A stretch of 64,000 nucleotides of DNA from Calamus simplicifolius (Eukaryota > Streptophyta > Magnoliopsida > Arecales > Arecaceae): contig UESW01001799.1 in assembly GCA_900491605.1 (NCBI GenBank), positions 300,504-364,503 on the forward strand, given 5' to 3'. Shown one piece after another: positions 46,240 to 58,698 of the stretch (the first letter of the stretch is position 1; each line of letters starts with the position of its first letter). The notes below the pieces were generated by a model. That model worked only from the letters and a program-made list of their open reading frames with translations, was not told the DNA's origin and did not search any database. A program made the translations under genes and the position numbers.

Positions 46240-48779
46240 TGAATGTCTTTCAAGTATTGAGGCCTATTTCATGGATAACCAGTGATGATTGGAGACCAGT
46301 TTTTACGTACCGTAAGAAAGTCTTTACTTCAATTGATTATTTCTTTTAGAGGTATCAGTTATGGTCTCACCTTTTTCCTAGTTAGCATAGCTCAATGAGG
46401 ACTAGTGCAGACTAATGTCACTTTGACTAAAAGAAAAGATCTTTAATGATAAAGCCCTATGTTCTAATTTTTATTTGATATTCAATTTAGACTCCTGTAA
46501 ACTAATTATATATTTTTATCTATGAAAGAAGTAAATCCATTAGTTCAATAAAATGGTATTTCTATGAAATGGTTTTCCCAAGAAAGGAAAAAAAGATGGG
46601 AAAAAAGAGGATAGATATTCAAGTGAATATTAATGTTGAAATATTGGGAAAAAGGGACTTTATTGGTTTAGATTGCATCTAAATAATGTGGAAAGAGCTT
46701 TATATCCTCTATAATTGCGAGATTGAAGTTCAAATTTGGACCCATTAAGAGGGTAGAACTCACTTCTTCCATTTGGAAAGGTTACATTAATATAATTAAG
46801 GAGCAGGGGAGGCATGATCAGCTACCTCTTCTTAATCATGTTATTTTGATCTTATCTCTCTATATCTCTATTTCTCTCCCTTTGTGTTAGTCATGGGACC
46901 CTGCTAAACCTAATGGCCCTATTGGCAATCAAGCTCAAGCCATTTAGAGTCCAATTTTTCCTACTTTACCACTACATCCTTTGTTTCTCCACCTTTCTCC
47001 TAATTCTCTACCACAGTTTTAACTACACTTACTTTTGCTTCTCATCAGTGTATTGATTGCCACTAGAGTAGCACTAAATTGCTATGACTTACTATCATCA
47101 TAGTCGATAGCCTCTTACTTTTCCTTGTTTCTTCTTCTATTCTATACTCAGATTTGTTGCGTCAGCCACTTCATCAAAGGCCTTTGCCTCTAAGTAAGCA
47201 ACAAGCCTGAATTCTTATCCTTTTCTTTTTCTTTCCCCCTCTCTCTTTCTCCACCCTCCTGGTGCATGGTTGACACAAGGTTGACTGGCATCATTTCTCC
47301 TAATCTCTTCCCCTTTCCTTTGTTAATTGCTTATTGTATTTCTCTCCATACCTCCCTCTTTTTCTCACTTCCTCTTCTTGTTTCACTCTCCTTACTATGA
47401 CCTCCCTTGTGGTTGGCACAAGATCAAACCCATTTTGCTCCCTCTCATGTCTTGTCCCAATAGTCCTCTTATCTTCGCACCCTTCACACCCCCCCCCCCC
47501 CCCCTCCCTCCCTTTATTTGTTTCTCTCCCAAGTGGTCAACACAAGATGAGCCGGTGCCCTCACAAACCCTCTCTATCTTTCTCTCTTCAACTACCTCTC
47601 TCCTCTCTTTGGAAGGGCAAGCTAGAGCCTACTATCATGGACAATAGGCTACATCCATTTTTTTTTCTACTTTTCTATGGACAATAAGTTAAAAATATGT
47701 TTTCTTTTTATTTCTTTTTAACCTGATTGTAAAAGATACTCCACTGAGAAATCTTTAAATTATGACTCTCATCATTGATATTCATTCTCTTCGTAGATTA
47801 TTTTCTATACTAATATTGTATGGGTGGGCAAGTTTGAATCTAAAGAGAACTATTGTGATATCCTCTTCCTAGTAATTGACATAAAACTTTACTACGCTAA
47901 GCATGATACTCTAATTAGAATCACCAATCATGCACTAAAGTGGGACACTTTAGTTGCTAGCTAAAGATTATAATATGGCATAAGTGATATGAGGTTTGCC
48001 TACTGCAAGTTGAAACATAACTATAGCTAGTTTATATATGTTGGAAAGTAAATTTTATGTTCATACTTATATTGATAATTATTAATTTAATCTCACTATT
48101 AAATAGTTTTGTTACTTGAAATCTTACGACTCTATCTCTCTCTCAGGTGCATGTGATACTGTTTTAATATAAGATATGAATGTAAAAAATGTGATACTTG
48201 ATAGAGTTGAATATATTTAATAAATATTGAAACACCGAACTACTGGCACACATATTTTATAATAATAGCATTTTGCTATTTTATTATTTTTTAGTTGTTT
48301 TAGGCATATCATTATTAACATTCATACTACTATATAGGTACAGGGGATTCTTACTAAGCTCTTAACTTTTCAAAGTTGATCCTATATTTTGGTAAGAGAG
48401 TTACATAGGCCATGTATCATATATTTGGACACTTTTTTATTAAATGCTTCGTTTATTTTAAATTATCATCCACCATTATAAAGTGATTGGTTCAGATTTA
48501 TAAGCCTCATATGCTCTTTAAAATTATGCCTTAGAGGATATGTGGCCTTGCTATAAGCTTGGCTTGAGTGATAGAATTGAGGCTTGAGAAATATGGTATC
48601 ATAGCATAGGAACTCTTAGAGTTTAATATTAAATGCCAATGGATACACAGATTGGGTGAGCATACTAGATAAATTGTATACTGAACCTGTTTCTTTATAT
48701 TTTTCAGTTTTGTTAGAGAAAAATATCATATATGATATTACTTATGCTATTGAAGTCTGATATTTGTCTCTACCTCAAG
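46240..48779. other. Spacer with pyrimidine-rich stretch, no gene seen
   Basis: From 46850 to 47680 the plus strand is rich in CT, including a run of 16 C at 47489-47504. The frames at 47327-47687 are translations of this low-complexity DNA. No domain or bounded repeat was identified elsewhere. Confidence 0.5.
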
Positions 48780-49285
48780 TGAAGACATCATCTTAGTAGA
48801 CTCAATCTACAAGTCTTATATCTTAAGCATTAAAGATAGAAAGAGTAATACGTTAATTAGTTTGGAAGTAAAGGACTCTGATTTGATCCTTGAGATGGGC
48901 TAACTAGTGGCATATCATGCCATGGCAGACTGCTTTGTGAAGAAGTAGAAATTTATAGATTTTAAGTTGGCTAGACTCTATTTTTTAGATGACAGTTTGT
49001 GCCCTTTACCAAAGTTGATTCAATCTTGTAAGATAAACGATTCCTAAAGAACGTGATGGATTCTTATCTGTTGAGAGGGGTACGCCTAGCATAAAGAGTC
49101 AAAGTTAGAGGACACTCCTATGGTGAGAAAGTTTCCTGATGCTTTTATAGAGTTGTCAGGATTACCATCTAATAGGAAGATCTAGTTTTTTATTGAACTA
49201 GTCCCAAGCTAATCTCATCTTTAAAACTCCATGCAGAATTCTGCTAATTGAGCTGAAAGAGATAAAGAAGTAGCTATTTATACAA
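48780..49285 (+). pseudogene. Decayed Ty3/gypsy protease-RT fragment
   Basis: One frame reads SEDIILVDS, then SLEVKDSDLILEMG, a stop, VAYHAMADCFVKK, like the gypsy protease tail (D.D.ILGMDWL..YHA.VDC). A second segment reads TPMVRKFPDAFIELSGLPSN, a stop, FFIELVPS, then LLIELKE, like the start of chromovirus RT (V..FPDVF.ELPGLPP.R...F.IDLVPG ... AELKEL). Several stops make it long dead. The linking spacer is short, as in real elements. No LTR was located. Confidence 0.6.
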
Positions 49286-49407
49286 GTCTTATGGCTCGAG
49301 GGTTAAAATTTTATAGTTCCCTATTTAATCAAGCGATCATTGATGTTTGATAAGTGTACATAATGAGGCTTGATTAATTTGAGTGATTTACAAGTTAATT
49401 AATTATA

Positions 49408-50019
49408 CACTATAATAAAATGGTCAATTAATAATAAAATATTTTACGATGAAATATGATTGTTGCTAATAAGTACCATAAAGCAATGAAATAAAGATTT
49501 TGTCCAAGCCTATCTCTTAAGCATCATTTTTAGTGATGAATTATTAATTCACTGCTAAGTTTCACTGCAAAATCTTATGGTGTTAAAGCATTCCTAGTCT
49601 CGCCTTTTAGTGACAATTCTTTCCATAATGATTTTAGACTTTTTTCAACACCATACTATTATCCAAATACTAAGTCTTTTAGCAATGAGACATTCTTGTC
49701 ATTAATTAGTTCTTAATTTTGATTGAAAATTTACGATGAAATATGATTGTTGCTAATAAGTACCATAAAGCAATGAAATAAAGATTTTATCCAAGCCTAT
49801 CTCTTAAGCATCATTTTTAGTGATGAATTATTAATTCACTATTAAGTTTCACCGCAAAATCTTATGGTGTTAAAGCATTCCTAGTCTCGCCTTTTAGTGA
49901 CAATTCTTTCCATAATAATTTTAGACTTTTTTCAACACCATACTATTATCCAAATACTAAGTCTTTTAGCAATGAGACATTCTTGTCATTAATTAGTTCG
50001 TAATTTTGATTGAAAATTT
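49408..50019. repeat. 287-bp tandem duplication
   Basis: TTACGATGAAATATGATTGT starts at 49444 and again at 49731; the two 287-bp copies differ at only a few bases (for example ACTGCTAAG versus ACTATTAAG). Inside are TAGTGATGAA / TAGTGACAAT words resembling subterminal repeats of DNA transposons. A CACTATAATAAAA at 49408 has no inverted partner. Confidence 0.9.
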
Positions 50020-50799
50020 TTGTAACAAATTAGTTTCACCACTAAATATAAATTTAGTAGTATTGTTTATAAACTTCTTACAAAATATAAACTATTAGTA
50101 ATAAGATAGAACTTCATAATGCATTTTCTTTTGTAAATTTATCACAAATATTGTTTGTCACTACTTATCTATATAATTTTTAGTATCAAAGTATTTATTA
50201 TTGAATATAAATTTATTAGTGAAGCATATGGTTTAATGAAAACATACTCGCTATGTGACAATGAATACGGTTTTGTTGCCTATATATTTTTGTATAACTT
50301 TTCCAACCGAATAATTTTGTTGCTAATTATTTTTATAATTTTTAATGATAATAGTATTTGATCGTTGACATACTTTTGTTAGAAATATATATAATTTTAT
50401 AATAAAATATTAACTATTAATTTGATCATGAACATGATCTTGTGACGTAAACATTTTTGTATAACTTTTTAATAATTTTTTTTTGTTACTAATTAAAAGG
50501 CTTAGAGAATAAAGAAATAAAGTTGAGAATTATTTTTTGATAAAAAGAATTACTTTTCAGTAAGCAATGATAAAAAGATTTTTGTTGGTGAAAATAACTA
50601 TTCAGATTTATGACAATAGTTGATTTTCTATTTTGGCTTTTTGGGCTATAATATAGATGCGGAAGAATTTTTCCCTCGTCCATTCCTTTATTTCATAAAA
50701 TAATCAGAGGAGAAAAATCCACTAATACAATCAAAAAAGAGGTAGAGATAGCGTTGAAAAACTAATCCGGTACGATCATAAGTCCAAAGTGGATGATTC
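50020..50799. other. AT-rich spacer, no gene seen
   Basis: Nothing recognised. It continues the TAGTRA/ATTTTTGT word style of the preceding duplication, so it may belong to the same old element. Confidence 0.4.
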
Positions 50800-50817
50800 A
50801 AAAGATGTGAAGGCAGC

Positions 50818-52695
50818 ATGAGTGTTTTGCTATTTAATATGGAAATAAAAAAAGGATGGAGTAGCTTTAAGAAGTGTGCTACGAGTTCTCCTCAGGGGAC
50901 TTGCTTTAATATTAGTGTTCGATCTGCTTTCTTTCCGATCTCAGGCGACTCCTCATCGCTCTCGATCACCTCCCGGTGGATGATGGCTGCTGGCAGCTCC
51001 ATCCCTCTGACCGGTGGTGATCGGCGGAAGGCCCCTGCTGGTGCCCCTCGTCAACCGAGCGGAAGCGCGTTCCTGTGGTCCACTTCGGAGCCGTCGCCGG
51101 AGGAAATCGCTGCTTTGGAGCTGTCTTTCCCGGATGTTATCCAGCTTCCCACTGCGGCGATTGATCAGGAGATTTCGGAGTGGGCTCAACTAGGGTTGAT
51201 TGTGCGAAGCCTCTCTCGCTGGTTCCCTCTGAGGCTGTCATCCGGGAGCTTCGTAGAGGAGGAATCGACGGAGGATCAAGATAATTGGCCTTTCCCATCG
51301 CACATTCCTGCTCAAATTTGATCTTCAGACTGCTCGGGACGCTGTGTTGTCGCAGCCGTGGATCATCAACGGCCAGCCTCTTGCTGCGGAGGCATGGCAT
51401 CCAGGATTCATCCCTGCTGAAGATGCTCTGCACCAAGCTCTGCTTTGGATTCGGCTTCCTAAGCTACCGATAGAGCTTTGGACGGAAGATTCCCTTCGAG
51501 CAATTCTATCGGTTGCTGGCCAGTATGTGGGCATGGATTCGTCTACGAAGGAGCAGAGGCGGGGAGGTTACGCCCGGGCATGTGTCTGCGTCGATTTGCG
51601 CCAGCCATTCCGCCCTGGAGCTCGGTTCAGAGCAACAGGTACCCCTTTTGGCAACAATTTGTTTACGAACATGTAGATGGTATTTGCTCCTCGTGTGGAT
51701 CCCTCCACCTCTCCGGGCCGTGCTCTTCATCCATGGATTCAGCTGGGGTGGACCAGTCGCCTTCTGCTGTGCCACGTTTTGGTCCGTGGATGTCTGCTCT
51801 CCGGATCCGTCATCAAGCTCCGCTGGTGGATTCCAGTCCGTCTGGTCGAATGGAAGGATCGTCGGGTATAGCCACAGCTGCCCCTTTGGGCGGGGAGGAC
51901 GGTTGGATGATTCCGAAGAAGACCTCAAGGAGGACGGTCGCTCCTTCAATTCATCCTCAATTGGTTGTTTCCCCTGCTGGTAATCGCTCAGTCTCTGTTG
52001 CTGGACCGTGCCGGGATCGTGTTGGCGTGCCGGTTACTGTAGCAGAGTTTTCTGAAGCTTCTTCTGCTTCAGTGTTGGCTTCAGAGGGTTTTAAGGATCC
52101 TGTTATCAATTCTTAGTCTCAGTCTGATCCTAAGACACTGAGGAAGCCTCAGTCCCGCAAATCCTCCAAGACTCCATGTCAAGTGAAGGATTTCCAATTT
52201 GCTGCAGCTGCCCCTGTAGCCAAGTCTGAATTCCAGTCTAAATCAAAGGAGGTATTGGCAGTTAACCCTTTTGACCTTTTGGGTTCGGATCGTTGGGTCG
52301 GGTGTCCCAAGATCCGGGATGATGCGAATCCTACTTCGCTCAAACGGGCCCGACCTGCTGTGTCTGCGGGCCCCAGAGTTATTTCCAAGGAAGCAAAAGG
52401 CAAGAGTTGTCGGTCTTCCTCAGGTAAAGCCCATTCTGTGGCTTTAGTTCCTCTCTCTGAATCAGCACCTTGCCGGGCTACTTGCGATCATGACGCTATG
52501 GTCTCTTCTCTTAAGAAGGTGATTCGTGCTGATGAGGAGGCTGTAGCCATGGATCTCTCACGGCAGTCGGACCTTGTGGCTCAGGTCGGCTGCCCTTCAT
52601 CTGAGGATGGGTTGGTGACCCAGGGCCTGGACTCTGGAGATCATTCTGATATGGAATTGGCTGAAGCCAAGGATGGGGCCCATGTGACCCCTTGA
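50818..52695 (+). pseudogene. LINE ORF1 (DUF4283 and CCHC-type RNA-binding protein)
   Basis: An ATG exists at 50818, but a start at 50979 (MMAAGSS) is as likely. The protein shifts frame near 51250-51340 into a DUF4283-like part (VLSQPWIINGQPLAAEAW, then LLWIRLPKLPIELWTED, then GRFLRVCVDL-like RACVCVDLRQP). It shifts back near 51640 into VDGICSSCGSLHLSGPCS, a CCHC knuckle with CX2CX3HX4C spacing. A TAG at 52114-52116 interrupts a Ser/Pro-rich tail that ends at 52695. The two frameshifts compensate each other. ORF1 proteins coat the element RNA. ORF2 starts 16 bases after the ORF1 stop. Confidence 0.82.
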
Positions 52696-52711
52696 CCTGG
52701 GTTTCCTTTTT

Positions 52712-55700
52712 ATGAAGATGCTTATTTGGAACGTCCGAGGAGCGTTGAAACCTTCCTTTCGCTCCTCCTTTACTCGGTTATTGCAGCTTCATCAGTTTGA
52801 TATTTATGTTTTGCTGGAAACTTGTCTTTCGGGTCTCAGTCTTCAGCGATTCCAACGGAGAGTTTCCCGGTGTTGGTCTTCTTATGCTGTGGAATCTAAT
52901 GGTCTTTCTGGAGGTATTCTGGCACTTTGGCGGGAGCCTTCCATCCGTATTGATGCTTTTCATAGTTGTAATCAACAGGTGGCCCTGGTTATTTCGGAGG
53001 GGATTACTCCGCCTTGGTTGCTGCTTGGCGTCTATGCTAGTACGGACTATAGAGAGAGGCGACATCTATGGTCCGAGACACTCACTCTCTTAGGCCAGGA
53101 TTTTCCTACGCTTATTGCCGGAGATTTTAATTGTATTGTGGACGCATCGGAGAAGCGGGGGGGGCGTCAGTTTGTGGATTCCCCGAATTCTTCTGAGTTC
53201 CGCTCTTTTCTTTCCACTGCCAGGGTTGTGGATTTGGGGTTTTCTGGCTCTTGGTTCACATGGTGTAACAACCGACGGGGAACTGCTCGGGTGTGGGAGC
53301 GGCTTGACCGAGCATTGGCCTCTCCTGGGTGGATGCAGCTCTTTTCCGGTGCTACTATTTCTCATTTGCCTCGGATTGCGTCTGACCACTGCCCTCTTCT
53401 GATCTCTACGGAGTCTTCCTCTCGGCCTCTGAGGCCGTTTCGGTTTGAGTAATTTTGGACTTCTTACTCTTCGACCCGGGCTATTATCCGTCAGGTGTGG
53501 CGGATGCCAGTTAGAGGAAGCTCTGTCTACCGTCTTTCCCGCCACCTTGAATTAGTGAAGCGCAGGCTCCTGAGTTGGAGTCGGAGAGAGGTGGGCATTT
53601 TTGACCAGCATATTCAATCTGTGGAAGCTGACATTGCTTTGCTTCAGGCAAAGGAAGATTCTGATGGCTGCCTCTCGGAGTTAGATCTCCAGACTCTCCG
53701 TCGGAATTTGTCTTTACACCATTCTATACTTAGTCAGCAGGAGACTTATTGGCGACAGCGGTCCCGGATACAGTGACTTCAGGAGGGCGATCGGAATACC
53801 AGATTCTTTCATCAGGCTACTGTGGCTCGGCGGGCTGCCAATCGTATTCGGTATATCCGTGATGAGAATGGTCATATTGCGGAAGACGAGGAGACTATTC
53901 GTGAACAGATTGTCCATTATTTTTAGTCCCGTTGGTCGGAGGTATCTGCCAGTGGCTGCCCCATTTCTCCTGTTCCTCTGGCTGCCCGGGTGACTGAGGA
54001 TGATAATGTTATGCTTTTGAGGGAGGTTTCGGCGGAGGAGATTCGTTCTGCTGTTTGGGTTCTGGGCCCTGATAAGGCCCCTGGTCCTGACGGGTTTCCT
54101 CCCTTCTTCTTCCGACACTATTGGGATATTATTGGGTCGGATGTGGTATGGCTATTCAGATGGTTTTCTCATCTAAAGCTCTTCCTCCAGAGTGGCAGCG
54201 TACATTCGTCACTCTTATCCCTAAGAGGTCGACGGCTTCTCTTCCCCAGCATTATCGGCCTATCAGTTTGTGTACCACCCTTTACAAAATCTGTGCTCGC
54301 CTCTTGGTCACTCGACTCCAGGGAGTGATTCCCCGACTTATATCTATGGAGCAGGGGGCTTTCATCCGTGGTCGCACCATCACTGATAATGCTCTTATTG
54401 CCCAAGAATTCATGCACGATCTTAATCGGGCGACTGGCAGAAGGGCTCTTATGGCCATCCAGTTGGACATGGAAAGAGCTTATGATAGGATCAGTTGGAC
54501 TTATCTTCGGCAGACTCTTCAGGAGTTTCGTTTTGATGATCTCTTCATTGAGTGGGTTATGGCTTGTGTTCAGGGGCCGACCTTTTCCATCCTCATCAAT
54601 GGAGGTCCTTCGGGTTTTTTCCCATCAGCTGGGGGGCTTCGGCAGGGTTGCCCTCTTTCTCCTTTCCTGTTCATCCTCTGTGCCAATGATTTGTCACGCA
54701 CTTTTGCTCATGCTGGTGGAGCGTCTATGTTGCAGCCTTATATGCCTGGGCCTCAAGGCCCCCCTCTTACTCATTTGCTCTTTGCAGACGATTGTATTCT
54801 TCTTAGCCCAGCTTCTATTCAGAATGCGGCGGTTTACTCTGCTATTATACAAGCCTATTGCCAAGCTTCCGGTCAGCGGGTCAATCTGCAGAAATCTGTC
54901 CTTTGTTTTAGCCCGTCGATCCCTTGTCGTCGTCGGACTATGATCTCCCAATTGTTAGGGATCTCTTCCCATTCTGACCGCCTATCCTACCTTGGGATCC
55001 CTATTTCGGGGCATCGTCCTCGGCAGACTGACTTCGGAGATCTTGATCGTCGGATAGCTGATCGGTTGAGTAGGTGGCAGGCTTCCAGCCTCTCGTTGAT
55101 TGGTCGGATTATGCTGATTCGGTCCATCCTCACCTCGCTTCCCCTTTACCTCTTATCTAACACCCTGATTCCGGTTATCTGTCTGCGCCGGATTGAGAGG
55201 CGTTTTCGGGATTTTCTCTGGGGCTCGAGTCAGGGAGGCCACGGTATTCATCTCCTTTCATGGGATATTGTTTGTATGCCTATTAGAGAGGGTGGGCTGG
55301 GAATTCAGTCGTTGGTCCTTCGCCGGGAAGCTCTGTTTGCAAAGCATGCCTCTAGATTTTTGTTGGACCCTCATTGCTTCTGGAGTATCGTTATGAGAGG
55401 TAGATATGGTGCCTGGTCTTCTGATTCTACTTCCCGCACTCCTCGCGGATGCTCTCCGTTTTGGCGGGCGATTTGTCAGGCTGCCCCTTCTGTTATGCCC
55501 GATATTCACTGTATGATTGGGGATGGGAGATCTGTCGATGTTACCCAGGATAGTTGGATTGCAGCCACTCCTCTATCCCGCTGGCCGACCTTTATTAGTA
55601 CTGATGTTGACCCCTCTATGCCAGTGGCTACGTTGATCTGCCAGGACAGTAATGTTTGGAATGCTTCCACTGTTTTCCGACTTTTTGGGTGGAGCTTGCG

Positions 55701-56766
55701 CTAAGGATTCTTGCCATTCCCCTTGCCCCCTCAGCTGATTACCAGACTTTGGCGGCGCTCCTGCCTTTCTTGTGCTCCTACCAGGGATCTAGTCGACTGT
55801 TTCCATTCTCGGATTTCGGGGTTGGATGATGTTGCATGGATCTGGCGTTTGCCTATCCACCCCAGGATTCGGCTTTTCTTGTGGAAGCTTCGGTGGAACC
55901 GCCTTCCTACCTGCGCTCTTCTGGCTGGCCGTGGTCTTCTCATGTCGTCTCTCTGCCCAATCTGTGGGCTTGAGGATGAGTCGGTTGATCATGTTATCTT
56001 TACTTGCTCTCGAGCTATGAGGATATGGCAGCAGATGCAGCTCACCCCGTGGGTGTCTGAGGACGGACCCATTCGGCTATCTTTCTTGCATGCCATTTGT
56101 CTTGCTGCTTAGAGGGGTCTGGGTGCCCAGTGTGCTGTCTCAGCTTACTTGGCTTATCATATTTGGCTCACTAGGAACCAGATGGTTTTCTCTGATGAGA
56201 CTGCTCCATCCCATATTATTATCAGAAAGGCTGTTTTTCTTGCTAAGGAGTATGGCCGCTCTTCTCTTGCTATTCACTCTGTCCGACCCGGTCACTGGGA
56301 CTCCCCTGCTGCCTTGGCAGCGCACCGTTCTACGGTCTTTGTTTCTTGGGAGCCCCCACCTCCGGGTTATGTTAAAGTGAACTTTGATGGCTCTGTCTCC
56401 GATCGTATCGCTGGGTCCGGTTTTGTTATTAGGGGTTCGGAGGGAGAGCTTCTTGCTGCCGGTGGCCATGGTTCCCTGGATTTATCGGTCCCAATGGCGG
56501 AGCTTCAGGCTGCTTGGGCTGGAATCAGTTATGCTGTTCGTTATTTGGCCTCGAACAGATTGATTTTTGAGGGAGATTCTCTCACTGTTATTCGTTGGAT
56601 TCGTCGGGATGGGGGTCCTCATTCCACCAATCCCATCCTCCGTGCAATTTGGGATTCTCTCCGGACTACAACTGCGCCTCTGATTCGCCATGTTTATAGG
56701 GAAGCCAATGCGGCAGCTGATTGGGTTGCAAATCTCACAGCTCGCCATCCAGGCCCATGGGAATGA
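52712..56766 (+). pseudogene. LINE ORF2 (endonuclease, RT, zf-RVT, RNase H)
   Basis: Starts MKMLIWNVRGALKP. Endonuclease: LIAGDFNCIVDASEKRGG and IASDHCPLL at about 53110-53400. RT: GPDKAPGPDGFPPFFF, TLIPKRSTASLPQHYRPISL, GLRQGCPLSPFLFIL and the catalytic LLFADDCILLS at about 54777. zf-RVT: CPICGLEDESVDHVIFTC at about 55957-56010. RNase H: VKVNFDGS, EGDSLTVIRW and REANAAADWVA, ending at 56766. Breaks: TAA 53450-53452, TGA 53774-53776, TAG 53924-53926, loss of one base near 54150, TAA 55702-55704 and TAG 56110-56112. Catalytic residues are otherwise intact. An RNase H domain after zf-RVT is usual for the plant RIL-type LINEs. Confidence 0.93.
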
Positions 56767-56889
56767 CATATGGGTGATCCATGCCCTCTTATTTTGTAGC
56801 AAATCATGTATTCTGACTTCTTGGGCTTGACTCACGCCAGACTGGTGTGATCGCCTGTTTGTAACAAAAAAAAAAAAGATGTGAAGGCA

Positions 56890-57113
56890 ATTATTAGAGT
56901 GCCAAAGTAGATGATACGAGAGAGGCAGATGGTGATCAGAGGGCTAGAGCCCATGATGGGAAGGGAGTAGGGAGGAAAAGAAGGGGTGTGCTTGCGTTGA
57001 TCATGAACAGTTTTATCCAAAAATTTATCCCCTCTGTTCCATGAAATTCATTTATAAATCCGATCAAAATTAATAGGATTTACTTTAAAAAGGAACATGT
57101 TATCGTCAAATCA
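56890..57113. other. LINE 3' flank, no gene seen
   Basis: This is the continuation of the DNA interrupted by the LINE. No feature was seen. Confidence 0.5.
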
Positions 57114-57696
57114 TGTTCCTCGAACGTCGGATAACGAAGAGGATTCGTAGGACCACGAATACGACTGAGAAATCTTCTAACGCCTTTTCTTCAACGGGAT
57201 TCCTACAAGAAAGTCTCCAAGGACCGATTGCACCGGTAGGGACCCTCCGATGCTCAAGTCAGCAACTTAAAAAATAGTAAAGAAGAATGAGTTGATAAAC
57301 TTAGGCAAAAACTTGGAATTTAGATCCTTCTCTCGTTATGAGTGAACGTTCTTATACCTGTTTGGAGGTCCCCTTTATTCATTTTTGGAAGGTTGTTGAT
57401 TCCGAGATGTTGTTGTCGGATAGTGGATAGGTGGCAAGGTTGACAGGCCGTAACCACCTCTGAGTTTGTCAGGGATAACCCTACTCGCCAGCCCCCCTAT
57501 CAAACACGGCACCACAGATGGTCGGTGGCCTGGGTCACGTCAGACATGCGCCGTAACTAGAAGTAGCCACGTGCGGTCGTAGACGATTGATGGACCATGT
57601 GGCGGTTGGAGTCCGAGGCCGAGGGGGACCTGGAGTCTGAGGCCGATGTTCCGTCAGTCGTCCTATCCGTTAGCCCTAGCGTGGCTTGATCAGCCA
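57114..57696. mobile_element. Candidate GC-rich solo LTR
   Basis: A GC-rich island bounded by TG (TGTTCCTCGAACG) and CA (CTTGATCAGCCA). Adjacent 5-mers AATCA and TATCA differ at one base. It holds GTCCGAGGCCGAGG / GTCTGAGGCCGATG repeats. No coding frame. The borders are a guess from base composition and dinucleotides; no second copy is in the window. Confidence 0.35.
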
Positions 57697-57701
57697 TATC
57701 A

Positions 57702-58690
57702 AATAATTATATGATTTCATGATGATCTGATTTTAAATCAACGATTTGTGGTATTGCAGGACATAACAAATCATGAAATTACAAATGAATTTCATTGCAA
57801 TTTATTTATTTCAAACAGTGTGCAATTCTTACTTTCTGTGGCGCACATACACCAAACTTTTTTCTGCATTGTAACCCACCAGGTAGGCCTTAATAACTAC
57901 TTCCATGATGGCTTCATAATTCACAAGAAGATTATGATCTATCTCACAAATAGATATAGAGAAACTCTCACATTCACATTTTTGCTTTAATTATGTGAAC
58001 ATTGAACTGCGCGCTTTGGCATTCTTTTAAATTATCTTTATTATTTGTTCGTTTGTTATGAACCATTATAACGACTTTCTCAAGAGTTATTTATTTGTTT
58101 GTGCATTGTTTGCCAGATTCCTTTAGTTGTTGAGCAAAGAAGTGAGATCATAAGGGCAACCCATCCCACTCATTACATCTACCAACTTCCACAGGTCCAA
58201 GCCACACAAATAAATTCTTATTAACTCCATATCTCAGTACTTCGTTTCTTTTATGTTATTTAACATCTGTTTGTTTGCAGTAATCTAACATGTTAGGCGG
58301 TTTCTTGAATTGTTATTATATGGCATATTCATGCACTGAAAGATGAGGTACACCATTGGGTTTAAATTAATTCTCTTCATCATAGAAAGTAATTTTGAAG
58401 TTAGAATAAACTTGGTGAAAGAAACTATTTTGAACTTCATATTAGTGGTGACAATTTCAATTCTTCTGATGCCCTAAGATATCCAAAGAAAGAAGAATAT
58501 GAAAGGCCATCATAATTTAATAGCTTATTGAATTAATATGAATCTCTTTACATGGCTCATATGCCCCACTACTACCATAAGATTTGATGAGTTTGTCACA
58601 CATATAATTAGAAGTACAAAAAATATTATTTTATATGGTGCATGCAATACCATAAATACAATATGATTGGCCAAAAGGTTTCACATTATA
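57702..58690. other. AT-rich spacer, no gene seen
   Basis: The frame at 57748-57990 resembles no family I know. Nothing else was seen. Confidence 0.45.
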
Positions 58691-58698
58691 GTTACAAT

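Larger units (their letters stand above)
50816..56873 (+). mobile_element. Full-length L1-type LINE with 16-bp target duplication
   Basis: The 16-bp sequence AAAAGATGTGAAGGCA stands at 50800-50815 and again, after the poly(A), at 56874-56889. Between them are two reading frames (ORF1, then ORF2 with endonuclease, RT, zf-RVT and RNase H) and a short 3' UTR ending GTAAC(A)n. The element is GC-rich against AT-rich flanks. Full length and a perfect duplication point to a recent insertion, but ORF2 has five in-frame stops and one frameshift. Confidence 0.95.

Noticed and set aside
47327..47687. Two overlapping proline/serine-rich frames
   Set aside because: They come from CT-rich low-complexity DNA around a poly-C run, with no domain or start context.
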